This document shows, in pieces, positions 9,685 to 17,096 of a DNA stretch of 64,000 nucleotides. This DNA comes from Roseovarius aestuarii (GTDB lineage: Bacteria; Pseudomonadota; Alphaproteobacteria; Rhodobacterales; Rhodobacteraceae): assembly GCA_027214255.1 (NCBI GenBank), contig JAPWHL010000009.1, positions 92,558-156,557 on the forward strand, in the 5' to 3' direction. A model generated the notes under the pieces. It worked only from the letters and a program-made list of their open reading frames with translations, was not told the origin of the DNA and ran no database searches. The stretch's first letter is position 1; every line of letters begins with the position of its first letter. The translations under genes were made by a program, and so were the position numbers.

Positions 9685-11351
9685 CAGGCTTTTTCCTCTT
9701 CGCCTTCCAACCAATTTCGCAGGATTTCGACAGTTTCTTCTTGTCGCTCGCCGATCATGCCGCGCAGCCGCTCGACGGCATCCTCACCGCTGGGTGATGA
9801 CAGTGCGTTGGTATTAGGAACGTCATTGCGGTTTGGGATGACGGCCAGGCTGTTGGGATCCATGTCGCTGTCGTCAATCTCCCCGGTAAGCGATGTCATG
9901 GCGTCGGTGTCTGTAGATGTCGCAGACCCTGTGCCGGGCAACGCCAAAGGCGGAGCGGAAGTGGCGCGGGGCTGAACGAGTAGCGGGCGCACCACAAAAA
10001 GGCCCAGCACCAGCGCGACAAGCCCCAGAACAGCCGCCTGAATTAAGGACATCACATCAAGCCCGAGTGAGCCCATGAACGATTGCTCCGCTGTGGTGCC
10101 CAAAGGCGGTAGCGCCTGAAACTGCATGGTCTTGAGCGTAATGACGTCGCCCCGCGTCTGATCAAAACCAACGGCAGATGCCACCAGTTCGCGAAGGGCA
10201 GATAATTCATCCTCATCACGTGGAGCGAAAACTTCGGCACCCGTGCTGTCGATGCTCAGTGTGCCGTTGATCAACACGGCAACGCTTAACCGTTTTATCG
10301 CACCGGGGGCTTGGCTGACTTCGCGCTCTGTCTGGCTGACTTCGTAGTTCACCCGTTCGCGGGTTTCGCTGGTTTGGCTATTGGATCCGTCGCCCCCCGC
10401 GCCATCACCATCAGGAAGGTTGGACGCGACCGTTACATCGCCGCCTCCCTGATCCGAGGCACTGTTGCTGCGCTCTTCGGTGTCGGTGCTGATGGCAACA
10501 CGGCTTTCGGGATCAATGGTTCTTTCGCGAATCAACTCGGTGGTTTTGATCGTGTCTACACTTACTTCAACAACGGCGTTCCCCGGCCCAACACGCGCCT
10601 CCAACAATCGCTCAACACGATGGCGGATTGCGTCGGCGCGGTCTTCACCGGCATTGGAAGGGGCCTCTTCGGGCGCGCCAATCAATTTGCCGGTTGAATC
10701 GATGATTGAAACATCTTCAGCGGTCAACCCAGTCACAGCTGAAGCCACCAGAAACTTCAGCGCCTGAGCCTGTTTTGTGTCGATATCGCCCCCGGCGGGC
10801 GTCACCATCACCGAGGCCGTCGGGTGAACGTCCCGTTGGAAGGGGTTCGAGCCGCTGTTTGCAATATGCACGCGCGCGGTGGCGATGGCCGGGCTGGACA
10901 CGATCGTGCGGGCCAGTTCACCTTCTTTGGCACGCCAGTAGGCGGCATCGAACATTTGCGAGGTGGTCCCAAACCCTGACAGCGAATCAAGCAGCTCGTA
11001 TCCTTGGCTCGAATTGGCCGGAAGCCCCTCGCTTGCCAAAGTCATCCGCAGTGTGTCGCGCTGTCCGGCTTCGACGAAAATCGCACCACCGCGCACCTCG
11101 TATGAGACACCGCGTTGCTCTAATGCGCGTACAACCTCGCCGGCGGGGCCGTTTTCTAACCCGGCGTATAGCAACATCATGCTGGGTGATGTTGCCATGC
11201 GGGTCAGGCCCAATACTGCGGCAAACATAGCCACGCTGGCCAAGATGACGATAACACGTTTGCGCGGGTCCAAGTTGGTCCAGAGGGTCGCGATATTCTG
11301 CAAATTCTTTGCCTCCTGATGCCGGGGCGTTCTGCCGGACGGTGAGGACAT
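9684..11351 (-). CDS. fliF: flagellar MS-ring protein FliF
   Basis: A 555-residue FliF, which forms the MS ring in the inner membrane. The first membrane helix lies near residues 33-52 (VIVILASVAMFAAVLGLTR). The periplasmic ring-building motifs include LYAGLENGPAGEVVRALEQR and LASEGLPANSSQGYELLD. The second helix is near 445-465, and the cytosolic tail ends NWLEGEEEKA, where FliG normally binds. It is the first gene of a minus-strand operon and faces fliL across 76 bases holding a CtrA-like box. fliG does not follow it, although that is the common arrangement elsewhere. Confidence 0.97.
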   Translation of the reverse strand: MSSPSGRTPRHQEAKNLQNIATLWTNLDPRKRVIVILASVAMFAAVLGLTRMATSPSMMLLYAGLENGPAGEVVRALEQRGVSYEVRGGAIFVEAGQRDTLRMTLASEGLPANSSQGYELLDSLSGFGTTSQMFDAAYWRAKEGELARTIVSSPAIATARVHIANSGSNPFQRDVHPTASVMVTPAGGDIDTKQAQALKFLVASAVTGLTAEDVSIIDSTGKLIGAPEEAPSNAGEDRADAIRHRVERLLEARVGPGNAVVEVSVDTIKTTELIRERTIDPESRVAISTDTEERSNSASDQGGGDVTVASNLPDGDGAGGDGSNSQTSETRERVNYEVSQTEREVSQAPGAIKRLSVAVLINGTLSIDSTGAEVFAPRDEDELSALRELVASAVGFDQTRGDVITLKTMQFQALPPLGTTAEQSFMGSLGLDVMSLIQAAVLGLVALVLGLFVVRPLLVQPRATSAPPLALPGTGSATSTDTDAMTSLTGEIDDSDMDPNSLAVIPNRNDVPNTNALSSPSGEDAVERLRGMIGERQEETVEILRNWLEGEEEKA

Positions 11352-11367
11352 GTTTCGCTGATGAGGC

Positions 11368-11382
11368 TTAACAATCGGTTAG
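11368..11382. promoter_or_regulatory. CtrA-like box between fliF and fliL
   Basis: TTAA, seven bases, TTAG: 7 of 8 positions of the palindromic CtrA consensus TTAA-N7-TTAA. It lies in the 76-base gap between divergent fliF and fliL, where a single site could serve both promoters. CtrA controls flagellar genes in many alphaproteobacteria. No -35/-10 pair was identified, so binding is inferred. Confidence 0.45.
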
Positions 11383-11427
11383 TGCCTATCGGACTATATT
11401 CGGGCCAAAGACACAGAGGTGCTGGAT

Positions 11428-11931
11428 ATGGCTGACGCGGATGCGATCGAGGGTGAAGCCCCGAAAAAATCTTCAAAACTGCCCATGATTATTGGGCTGA
11501 CACTGGCCCTTGCTGGAGGTGGTGGTGGGTTCTACGCGGCCTATTCCGGGCTCATTCCGGGCTTTGGGGCGCGTGCGGTGGAAGAAGAATCACTTGTGGC
11601 TGAAACGCATGGCACACCGGGTGAAATGCCGGAAGTCGCATATGTGCCGATCGAGCCAATGGTGATTTCTGTTGGCAACGGAGCGACCGGAAAGCATCTG
11701 AGGTTTCGAGCCCAATTGGAGGTTTCCCCTGTGTATCAACGCGAAGTGGAGCGCTTGATGCCACGTGTCGTTGATGTGCTGAACACCTATCTGCGGGCGT
11801 TGGAATTGGCTGATCTAGCTGACAGCACAGCTTTGGTTCGGCTGCGTTCACAGATGCTGCGCCGCATTCAGATTGTCACCGGTGGTGAGCGGGTGAATGA
11901 CCTGCTGATCATGGAATTTGTACTAAATTGA
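11428..11931 (+). CDS. fliL: FliL, flagellar basal body-associated protein (copy 1)
   Basis: A 167-residue single-pass inner-membrane protein. A short cytosolic N-terminus is followed by a helix near residues 17-40 and a periplasmic FliL domain (YVPIEPMVISVGNG, LRFRAQLEV, and the ending VNDLLIMEFVLN). FliL rings surround the stator units and help torque. ATG at 11428 was chosen because GAGG sits 8 bases upstream; a GTG nine bases earlier is also in frame. It heads the plus-strand operon that includes motE-like and motA genes. A second FliL-like gene lies at 21448-21978. Confidence 0.9.
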   Translation: MADADAIEGEAPKKSSKLPMIIGLTLALAGGGGGFYAAYSGLIPGFGARAVEEESLVAETHGTPGEMPEVAYVPIEPMVISVGNGATGKHLRFRAQLEVSPVYQREVERLMPRVVDVLNTYLRALELADLADSTALVRLRSQMLRRIQIVTGGERVNDLLIMEFVLN

Positions 11932-11940
11932 GGACTGAAC

Positions 11941-12309
11941 ATGGAACTGATCGCTGATATTTTTCTGGTCGCCGGTGCAATGGGCGCGGGCTTTTATTGT
12001 TACATTCTGGCCCGGCGTCTCAATAGGTTCAACGATCTGGAAAATGGCGTGGGCGGCGCGGTGGCGGTGTTGTCCGTGCAGGTTGATGATTTGACCAAGA
12101 CGTTGGCGGCGGCCCAGCAAACGGCGGGACATTCTACCCAGTCTCTGTCAGATTTGACCGACCGTGCTGAAAGTGTCGCCAAACGCCTAGAGCTGATGGT
12201 GGCATCCATGCATGATATTCCAGCCAGCGCTCCTCCAGCGCCGCCGCCGTCGAAATCTCCCTTGGAGCCGATGTTTCGGCGCCACGATACAACGGGGGTG
12301 GCGCAATGA
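11941..12309 (+). CDS. unknown single-pass membrane protein with coiled coil, between fliL and motE
   Basis: A 122-residue protein of no recognised family. Residues 5-22 (DIFLVAGAMGAGFYCYIL) form one membrane helix. Residues about 45-90 are a probable coiled coil (VQVDDLTKTLAAAQQTAG, LTDRAESVAKRLELM). A proline-rich stretch (PASAPPAPPPSK) precedes the C-terminus. It sits 9 bases after fliL and overlaps the motE-like gene by ATGA, so it is made with stator-related proteins. A role in stator or basal-body assembly is inferred from position only. Confidence 0.75.
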   Translation: MELIADIFLVAGAMGAGFYCYILARRLNRFNDLENGVGGAVAVLSVQVDDLTKTLAAAQQTAGHSTQSLSDLTDRAESVAKRLELMVASMHDIPASAPPAPPPSKSPLEPMFRRHDTTGVAQ

Positions 12310-12926
12310 CAGCCACGACGCGCAAGGAAAAAAGGAGGACTCGTAGCAAACGCGCTCGTGTCAATCGCGGTGCTTTGACGTTGATTGCCGGGTTGTTGAT
12401 AAGTTCCGGTGTCTTACGGATTGGGCATGATGCGGGAAAGGCTTGGGCGCGAGGCGACGTTGATGTTGAAGCCACGGCGCTAGCGCCTGCGACGATTGCC
12501 AAATCCTGTACGTCGGATGAAGACATGAGCGACCTCCTTGAGAGCTTTCGCGCGCGGGAATCCAAGATCGAAGCGCAGGAAAATGCAATCAGAGAACGGC
12601 TTCAGACGTTGAAACTGGCCGATCAAGAGGTCGAGAGAAAACTGGTTCGGCTGGTCGCCGCCGAGGACGAATTGCGTGCGATGATTGCTATGGCCGATAC
12701 GGCGGCCGAAGGCGACATCGCACGCTTGACCAAAGTGTACGAGAATATGAAGCCTAAACAGGCTGCGGCCTTGTTTGAAGAGATGAATCCGGAATTCGCC
12801 GCCGGATTTTTAGGGCGCATGCGTCCGGAGGCCGCGGCAGGGATTATGGCCGGCCTCAGCCCGGAAGCCGCGCACACATTTTCTGTGGTCCTTGCTGGTC
12901 GCAATGCGGGCGCACCAACGCAATAA
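12306..12926 (+). CDS. motE: MotE-like protein with MgtE intracellular N-domain repeat
   Basis: A 206-residue protein with one N-terminal membrane segment (about 20-37, LTLIAGLLISSGVLRIG). A long coiled coil follows near 75-135 (ESKIEAQENAIRERLQTLK). The C-terminal helical repeats read VYENMKPKQAAALFEEM, then MNPEFAAGFLGRMRPE and AAAGIMAGLSPEAA. These repeats match the MgtE_N-like domain of MotE, which in rhizobia chaperones the periplasmic motility protein MotC. It lies directly upstream of motA and overlaps the preceding gene. The symbol is given by similarity of architecture and place; exact orthology is not shown. Confidence 0.78.
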   Translation: MTATTRKEKRRTRSKRARVNRGALTLIAGLLISSGVLRIGHDAGKAWARGDVDVEATALAPATIAKSCTSDEDMSDLLESFRARESKIEAQENAIRERLQTLKLADQEVERKLVRLVAAEDELRAMIAMADTAAEGDIARLTKVYENMKPKQAAALFEEMNPEFAAGFLGRMRPEAAAGIMAGLSPEAAHTFSVVLAGRNAGAPTQ

Positions 12927-12997
12927 ACTCCACATTGGTTAGTAATTTTTAATGCTGGGCTGTCAGGCTGTCGCCAAGCGGTTTGAAGGAGGTGGTT

Positions 12998-13867
12998 ATG
13001 ATCGGTCTGGTTGGTATCGTCGTCATTTTTGCGATGGTTTTTGGTGGGTATCTGGCTGCTGGTGGCAAGCTCGGAATCATCATGAAATCGCTGCCCTTTG
13101 AAATGATGATGATCGGTGGTGCGGCGGTGGGGGCATTTTTGCTTAGCAATGATATGCCGTCCATAAAACACACGATCAAAGACGTGGCTAAAGTATTCAA
13201 AGGACCAAAATGGAAGCCAAACGACTATAGTGATCTGCTCTGTCTTTTGTACGAGCTGATCCGTCTCGCGCGCCAGAACCCAGTGGCGATAGAAGAACAT
13301 ATAGAAGCCCCTGATGACTCCTCCATTTTTGCCAAGTATCCCAAAATCCTGAAGGATAAAGAGGCCGTTGCGTTGATCAGCGATACGTTGCGCTCGGCAT
13401 CGATGAATTATGATGATCCCCATCAGGTTGAAGAGGTATTGGAAAAACGGATGGAGGCGAATTTGCATCATGCCTTGCATTCCAGTCATGCCTTGCAAAC
13501 CGTCGCGGACGGGCTACCCGCTTTGGGCATTGTCGCCGCCGTTCTTGGCGTCATCAAGACAATGGCCTCAATCGATCAACCGCCAGAGATTCTGGGAAAA
13601 ATGATTGGCGGCGCCTTGGTGGGGACATTCTTGGGGGTATTCTTGGCGTATGGGTTCGTCGGGCCTTTCGCGGCCAAGGTCAAATCCGTGACTGAGGACG
13701 AAGCGCATTTCTATCAGCTTATACGCGAGGTGTTGGTGGCGAACTTGCACAATCATGCCACGAACATCTGCATTGAGGTGGGGCGTCAGAACACGCCGTC
13801 GCATTGCCGTCCGGCCTTCGGTGATTTGGAGATAGCACTGAAAGCCGTCAAACAGGATGCCGCGTGA
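12998..13867 (+). CDS. motA: flagellar stator protein MotA
   Basis: A 289-residue MotA, the five-copy proton-channel subunit that pushes on FliG. Four membrane segments can be seen: near 1-20, 28-46, and the paired C-terminal helices around 165-220 with ADGLPALGIVAAVLGVIKTM and GALVGTFLGVFLAYGFVGP. The cytosolic loop between helices 2 and 3 is of usual length. The ATG at 12998 follows a strong AGGAGG-type site; an in-frame codon 15 bases earlier has none. The partner stator gene motB is absent from the window, which is unusual, since the two are often adjacent. Confidence 0.96.
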   Translation: MIGLVGIVVIFAMVFGGYLAAGGKLGIIMKSLPFEMMMIGGAAVGAFLLSNDMPSIKHTIKDVAKVFKGPKWKPNDYSDLLCLLYELIRLARQNPVAIEEHIEAPDDSSIFAKYPKILKDKEAVALISDTLRSASMNYDDPHQVEEVLEKRMEANLHHALHSSHALQTVADGLPALGIVAAVLGVIKTMASIDQPPEILGKMIGGALVGTFLGVFLAYGFVGPFAAKVKSVTEDEAHFYQLIREVLVANLHNHATNICIEVGRQNTPSHCRPAFGDLEIALKAVKQDAA

Positions 13868-16128
13868 TGATTGCGCGAAGTACATTCAAGGTATCGATTC
13901 TTGCCGTTTTGGGCATTTTCGTTGCGTCCATCGCTAATGCTGAACAGGTGCGCATCCTTTCCGGTGCGCATGATGGGTACTCGAGGCTTGTGGTGCATAT
14001 GCCGGCTCGCGTGCCTTGGACTATGAGTGGTGGGAATGATGAAAGAGAGATTTCATTTACCACAAAACCCTTTCAATTAGACACATCCCTTGTGTTCGAC
14101 CGGATAACAGGGGAGAGGCTGTCCTCCGTCACCCCACTTGCAGATGGGGTTGGTCTGAAAATCGCGATGAAATGCGCCTGCGACGTTGATGCATTTTGGC
14201 TCGGGCAGGCGATGTTTGTCATAGATATTCGTGATCCGCGGCCTATAGAGAACCAAGATTCGGAAACTTTGGATCAGGAACGTGCGAAACCGCCTGTGCC
14301 TACATCCGACGGGGGGCCGCGTTCGGATCCGGATGAGGTCGGTGGCGCGCAGTCGAAAGCAACACTATTGGCGGCGCAGCATTTCACCGATCAGCTGGAA
14401 AACCGTTCGGAAGCTGCGCCATACCAAATTGATCTTGGCATCGCACGACAAAGTCTGGCGCGCGAAATTGCGCGTGCTGTGTCTCTAGGCCTTGTAACGG
14501 CGCGGGAACGTCCACCGTTATCTCAGAATGTTCGGCCCGGACACGTGGATGAATCGCCCGAGCCGAATATACGTTTGGTTGCAGATGCCATCAATCTAAA
14601 CGCAGTCAATAGCGCGGGTCTGCCTGATTTAGGGGGGATGAACAGCGGTGTTCAGACCGCAGTTGGTGCCGCTTGCATTGAAACATCTGACGTAGCGATA
14701 TCCGCGTGGGGAACTGACGCTCAATTCGCCAGCCAAATTGGAACGGAAAGGCGGCGTTTGACTGATGAGTTTGATCGGGTCACGGGCGACGCTGCAATGG
14801 ATCTCGCGCGGCGGTATTTGTATTTCGGATTTGGTGCTGAAGCTATCCAGGTTTTGAATTTGGTGGACGGCACGATGCCCGAGGCTAAAATAGCCAAGGC
14901 GATCGCCCAGATCATGGAGGAGGGACACACGACGAGCAGCGTTTTTTCGGGCCAGTTAGAGTGCGAATCGGATGCAGCGTTGTGGTCTGCATTGTCGTAT
15001 GAAGCGTTGCCAGAAAATACAGTCGTCAACATCGACGCAATATTGCGCGCGCTTAGCGCACTACCCAACCACACCCGGGCGCTTCTAGGGCCCCAGCTGG
15101 CCCGCAAATTTACGGCCGTCGGTCAGATCAGCTTTGCAAAGCGAATTCTGCGCGTCGTTGATCGGAACCCCGCAGATCCTTCTACGGATCAGGTTCTGGC
15201 CGGGGCGGAAATTGACATTTCTCAACATGAGCCAGAGTTGGCTGACGCAGCATTGGAGGCAGTTGTCGCGGCCAACACAGAGGCATCTGCAGAAGCGCTT
15301 GTTCGACGTATCGACAATCGATTGCAAACCGGGCGCGGCGTGTCCCAAGACATGGCTGATTTGGCCGGGGCATACGCGCAAGAGCAAGAAGGCACTAAGG
15401 TTGGGCATGATTTGGCCCGTGTTTACATCCAAGCAACCGCTGCAGTGGGCGATTTTGACAGCGCATTTTCTGAAATGTATCGATTGTTCCCTGGGATGCC
15501 GACACAGCAACAACGGCACGTCACCGATACCGTTCTTGAGCTCCTTGCGGTCAATGCAGATGATGTTACATTCCTGCGCTATGCTAATCGTATGAAAAAG
15601 GGCGCTGATGCAGGTCTTTCCCCTAACGTGGGGAATATGCTTGGTCGCCGGTTGCTTGATTTGGGTTTCACCGGGTTGGCGGAGATTTACTTGCGACCTC
15701 CGACGACGGGTCTGGATTTGGAAAACCGTCTCAAGTTGCGTGCCGAATCGAACTTGAAAAATGGTGCGCCTCGCCAAGCATTGGTTGACCTTCTTGGGCT
15801 GACCGGAACGGACGTGAACGTTCTTCGGGAAATGGCAAAAAGCCAACTGGGTGAACATCGCTCAGCACAACTGTTGTTTTTGTCTGCAGGTGAAAGTGAA
15901 GCGGCCCTTCAAGAGGCTCTTTTGGCCGAAGATTGGACGCAGGTTAAGGCTCTGGCGGATCAAGAACTTGGGAACGTGGTTGCGCTGGGCGCAGCGGACG
16001 GAATGAGCGACGAACCGACAGGTGTTTTGGCACGCAATCGTGCGCTTTTGGATGCTAGCGCATTAGCGCGCGAAGAGGTCGAGAATTTACTGCAAGCGCG
16101 TGCTTTGCCCGTGGCGACAGGAAGCTAA
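13867..16128 (+). CDS. large exported protein of the motA operon: AMIN-like N-terminus plus helical repeats
   Basis: A 753-residue protein with a signal peptide ending near residue 22 (FVASIANAEQ). Residues about 24-125 are beta-rich (VRILSGAHDGYSRLVVHMP, MKCACDVDAFWL, VIDIRDPRP) and resemble an AMIN-type domain, a fold often used to bind peptidoglycan or secretins. After a charged linker, residues about 280-750 are helical and TPR/Sel1-like (RRYLYFGFGAEAIQVLNLV, LGRRLLDLGFTGLAEIYL). Its start overlaps the motA stop (TGATG), so translation is coupled. It may be a periplasmic motility protein comparable in role to MotC or MotF, which is inference. The fold assignments need a profile search. 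Confidence 0.7.
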   Translation: MIARSTFKVSILAVLGIFVASIANAEQVRILSGAHDGYSRLVVHMPARVPWTMSGGNDEREISFTTKPFQLDTSLVFDRITGERLSSVTPLADGVGLKIAMKCACDVDAFWLGQAMFVIDIRDPRPIENQDSETLDQERAKPPVPTSDGGPRSDPDEVGGAQSKATLLAAQHFTDQLENRSEAAPYQIDLGIARQSLAREIARAVSLGLVTARERPPLSQNVRPGHVDESPEPNIRLVADAINLNAVNSAGLPDLGGMNSGVQTAVGAACIETSDVAISAWGTDAQFASQIGTERRRLTDEFDRVTGDAAMDLARRYLYFGFGAEAIQVLNLVDGTMPEAKIAKAIAQIMEEGHTTSSVFSGQLECESDAALWSALSYEALPENTVVNIDAILRALSALPNHTRALLGPQLARKFTAVGQISFAKRILRVVDRNPADPSTDQVLAGAEIDISQHEPELADAALEAVVAANTEASAEALVRRIDNRLQTGRGVSQDMADLAGAYAQEQEGTKVGHDLARVYIQATAAVGDFDSAFSEMYRLFPGMPTQQQRHVTDTVLELLAVNADDVTFLRYANRMKKGADAGLSPNVGNMLGRRLLDLGFTGLAEIYLRPPTTGLDLENRLKLRAESNLKNGAPRQALVDLLGLTGTDVNVLREMAKSQLGEHRSAQLLFLSAGESEAALQEALLAEDWTQVKALADQELGNVVALGAADGMSDEPTGVLARNRALLDASALAREEVENLLQARALPVATGS

Positions 16129-16310
16129 TGCTCGCGCCCCTTTTCCCCTCATGTCTATATGCCCAGTGTTGTATCATGGTTCTGGTGGTGCGGGCGTGCG
16201 CTAGAGCTTTGAAACTGAAAGCTAAATTGGCGCATGAATAGTTACCGAATGTAAATGATCACAGAATAGGTTTTCCAGACGACAGAAGGTCGTAAGGGAA
16301 GGAAAACACC

Positions 16311-17096
16311 TTGAGCATTGCAAGAGATCCTTCGGATCTGAAACAAAGTTTCAAGCCAGCGCTTTCAAGAAATGTTGACGGCCGCTTTCGTGGATACGCT
16401 GGGTGGCTGTTGTTCGCAACATTGTCTGTGGCTTTAGGCAACACGGCGCATGCATCGGTTCGGGATGTTTGCGATAAGGCGGCTGCAGAGGCGTCTCAAT
16501 CCACTGGCGTTCCAGTTTCAGTTTTGCGCGCGCTAACGCGTATCGAAACCGGACGTACGCGATCAGGTCATTTGCAACCATGGCCATGGACCGTCAACAT
16601 GGAGGGCGTTGGAAAATGGTTTGCAACTCGGGCTGAGGCTCAGAAATATGCAAAGCAATACTACAAATCAGGTGCCCGTAGCTTTGATGTTGGTTGCTTT
16701 CAAATCAATTACCGTTGGCACGGCAATCAATTCGCGTCGATTGATGAAATGTTCGATCCATTTCTAAATGCGCGATATGCGGCGAAGTTTCTGAAAAATC
16801 TCTACAAAGAAACCGGAGATTGGACTGCCGCAGCCGGAGCATACCATTCGCGCACCCCCAAATATGCCTCTAGATACACGACCCTTTTCGTTCGCATGCG
16901 TGATGATCTGAAAAAGGGCGAACATGCCCCCAGTGATAGTGTGCCTAGGTTAGCCACGACCGCAGCCTCGCGTTTAATCGCATATCCGCTTTTGCGAAAC
17001 ACGGGCGCAGGTGGGAAAAACGGATCGCTTGTGCAGTTACAAAATACGGCACGCCCGGCGCTATGGGCGGCCACTAAAAAGGAGGTTGACCAATGA
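16311..17096 (+). CDS. SLT-type lytic transglycosylase, probable flagellar SltF-like
   Basis: A 261-residue exported enzyme with the SLT fold: VLRALTRIETGRTRSG holds the catalytic glutamate, followed by SFDVGCFQINYRWHG and AGAYHSRTPKYASRY. It would cut peptidoglycan to let the rod through. No ATG exists before the domain. A TTG at 16311 preceded by AAGGAAGG gives a signal-peptide-like segment near residues 30-48 and is the best start. It overlaps flhA (ATGA). Flagellum-specific transglycosylases such as SltF of Rhodobacter sphaeroides pair with FlgJ proteins lacking a muramidase domain, as is the case here. Confidence 0.85.
   Translation: MSIARDPSDLKQSFKPALSRNVDGRFRGYAGWLLFATLSVALGNTAHASVRDVCDKAAAEASQSTGVPVSVLRALTRIETGRTRSGHLQPWPWTVNMEGVGKWFATRAEAQKYAKQYYKSGARSFDVGCFQINYRWHGNQFASIDEMFDPFLNARYAAKFLKNLYKETGDWTAAAGAYHSRTPKYASRYTTLFVRMRDDLKKGEHAPSDSVPRLATTAASRLIAYPLLRNTGAGGKNGSLVQLQNTARPALWAATKKEVDQ

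Noticed and set aside
12927..12997. TTAG/TTAA half-sites ahead of motA as a CtrA box
   Set aside because: The spacing is six bases and not seven, and the gene probably belongs to the upstream operon.
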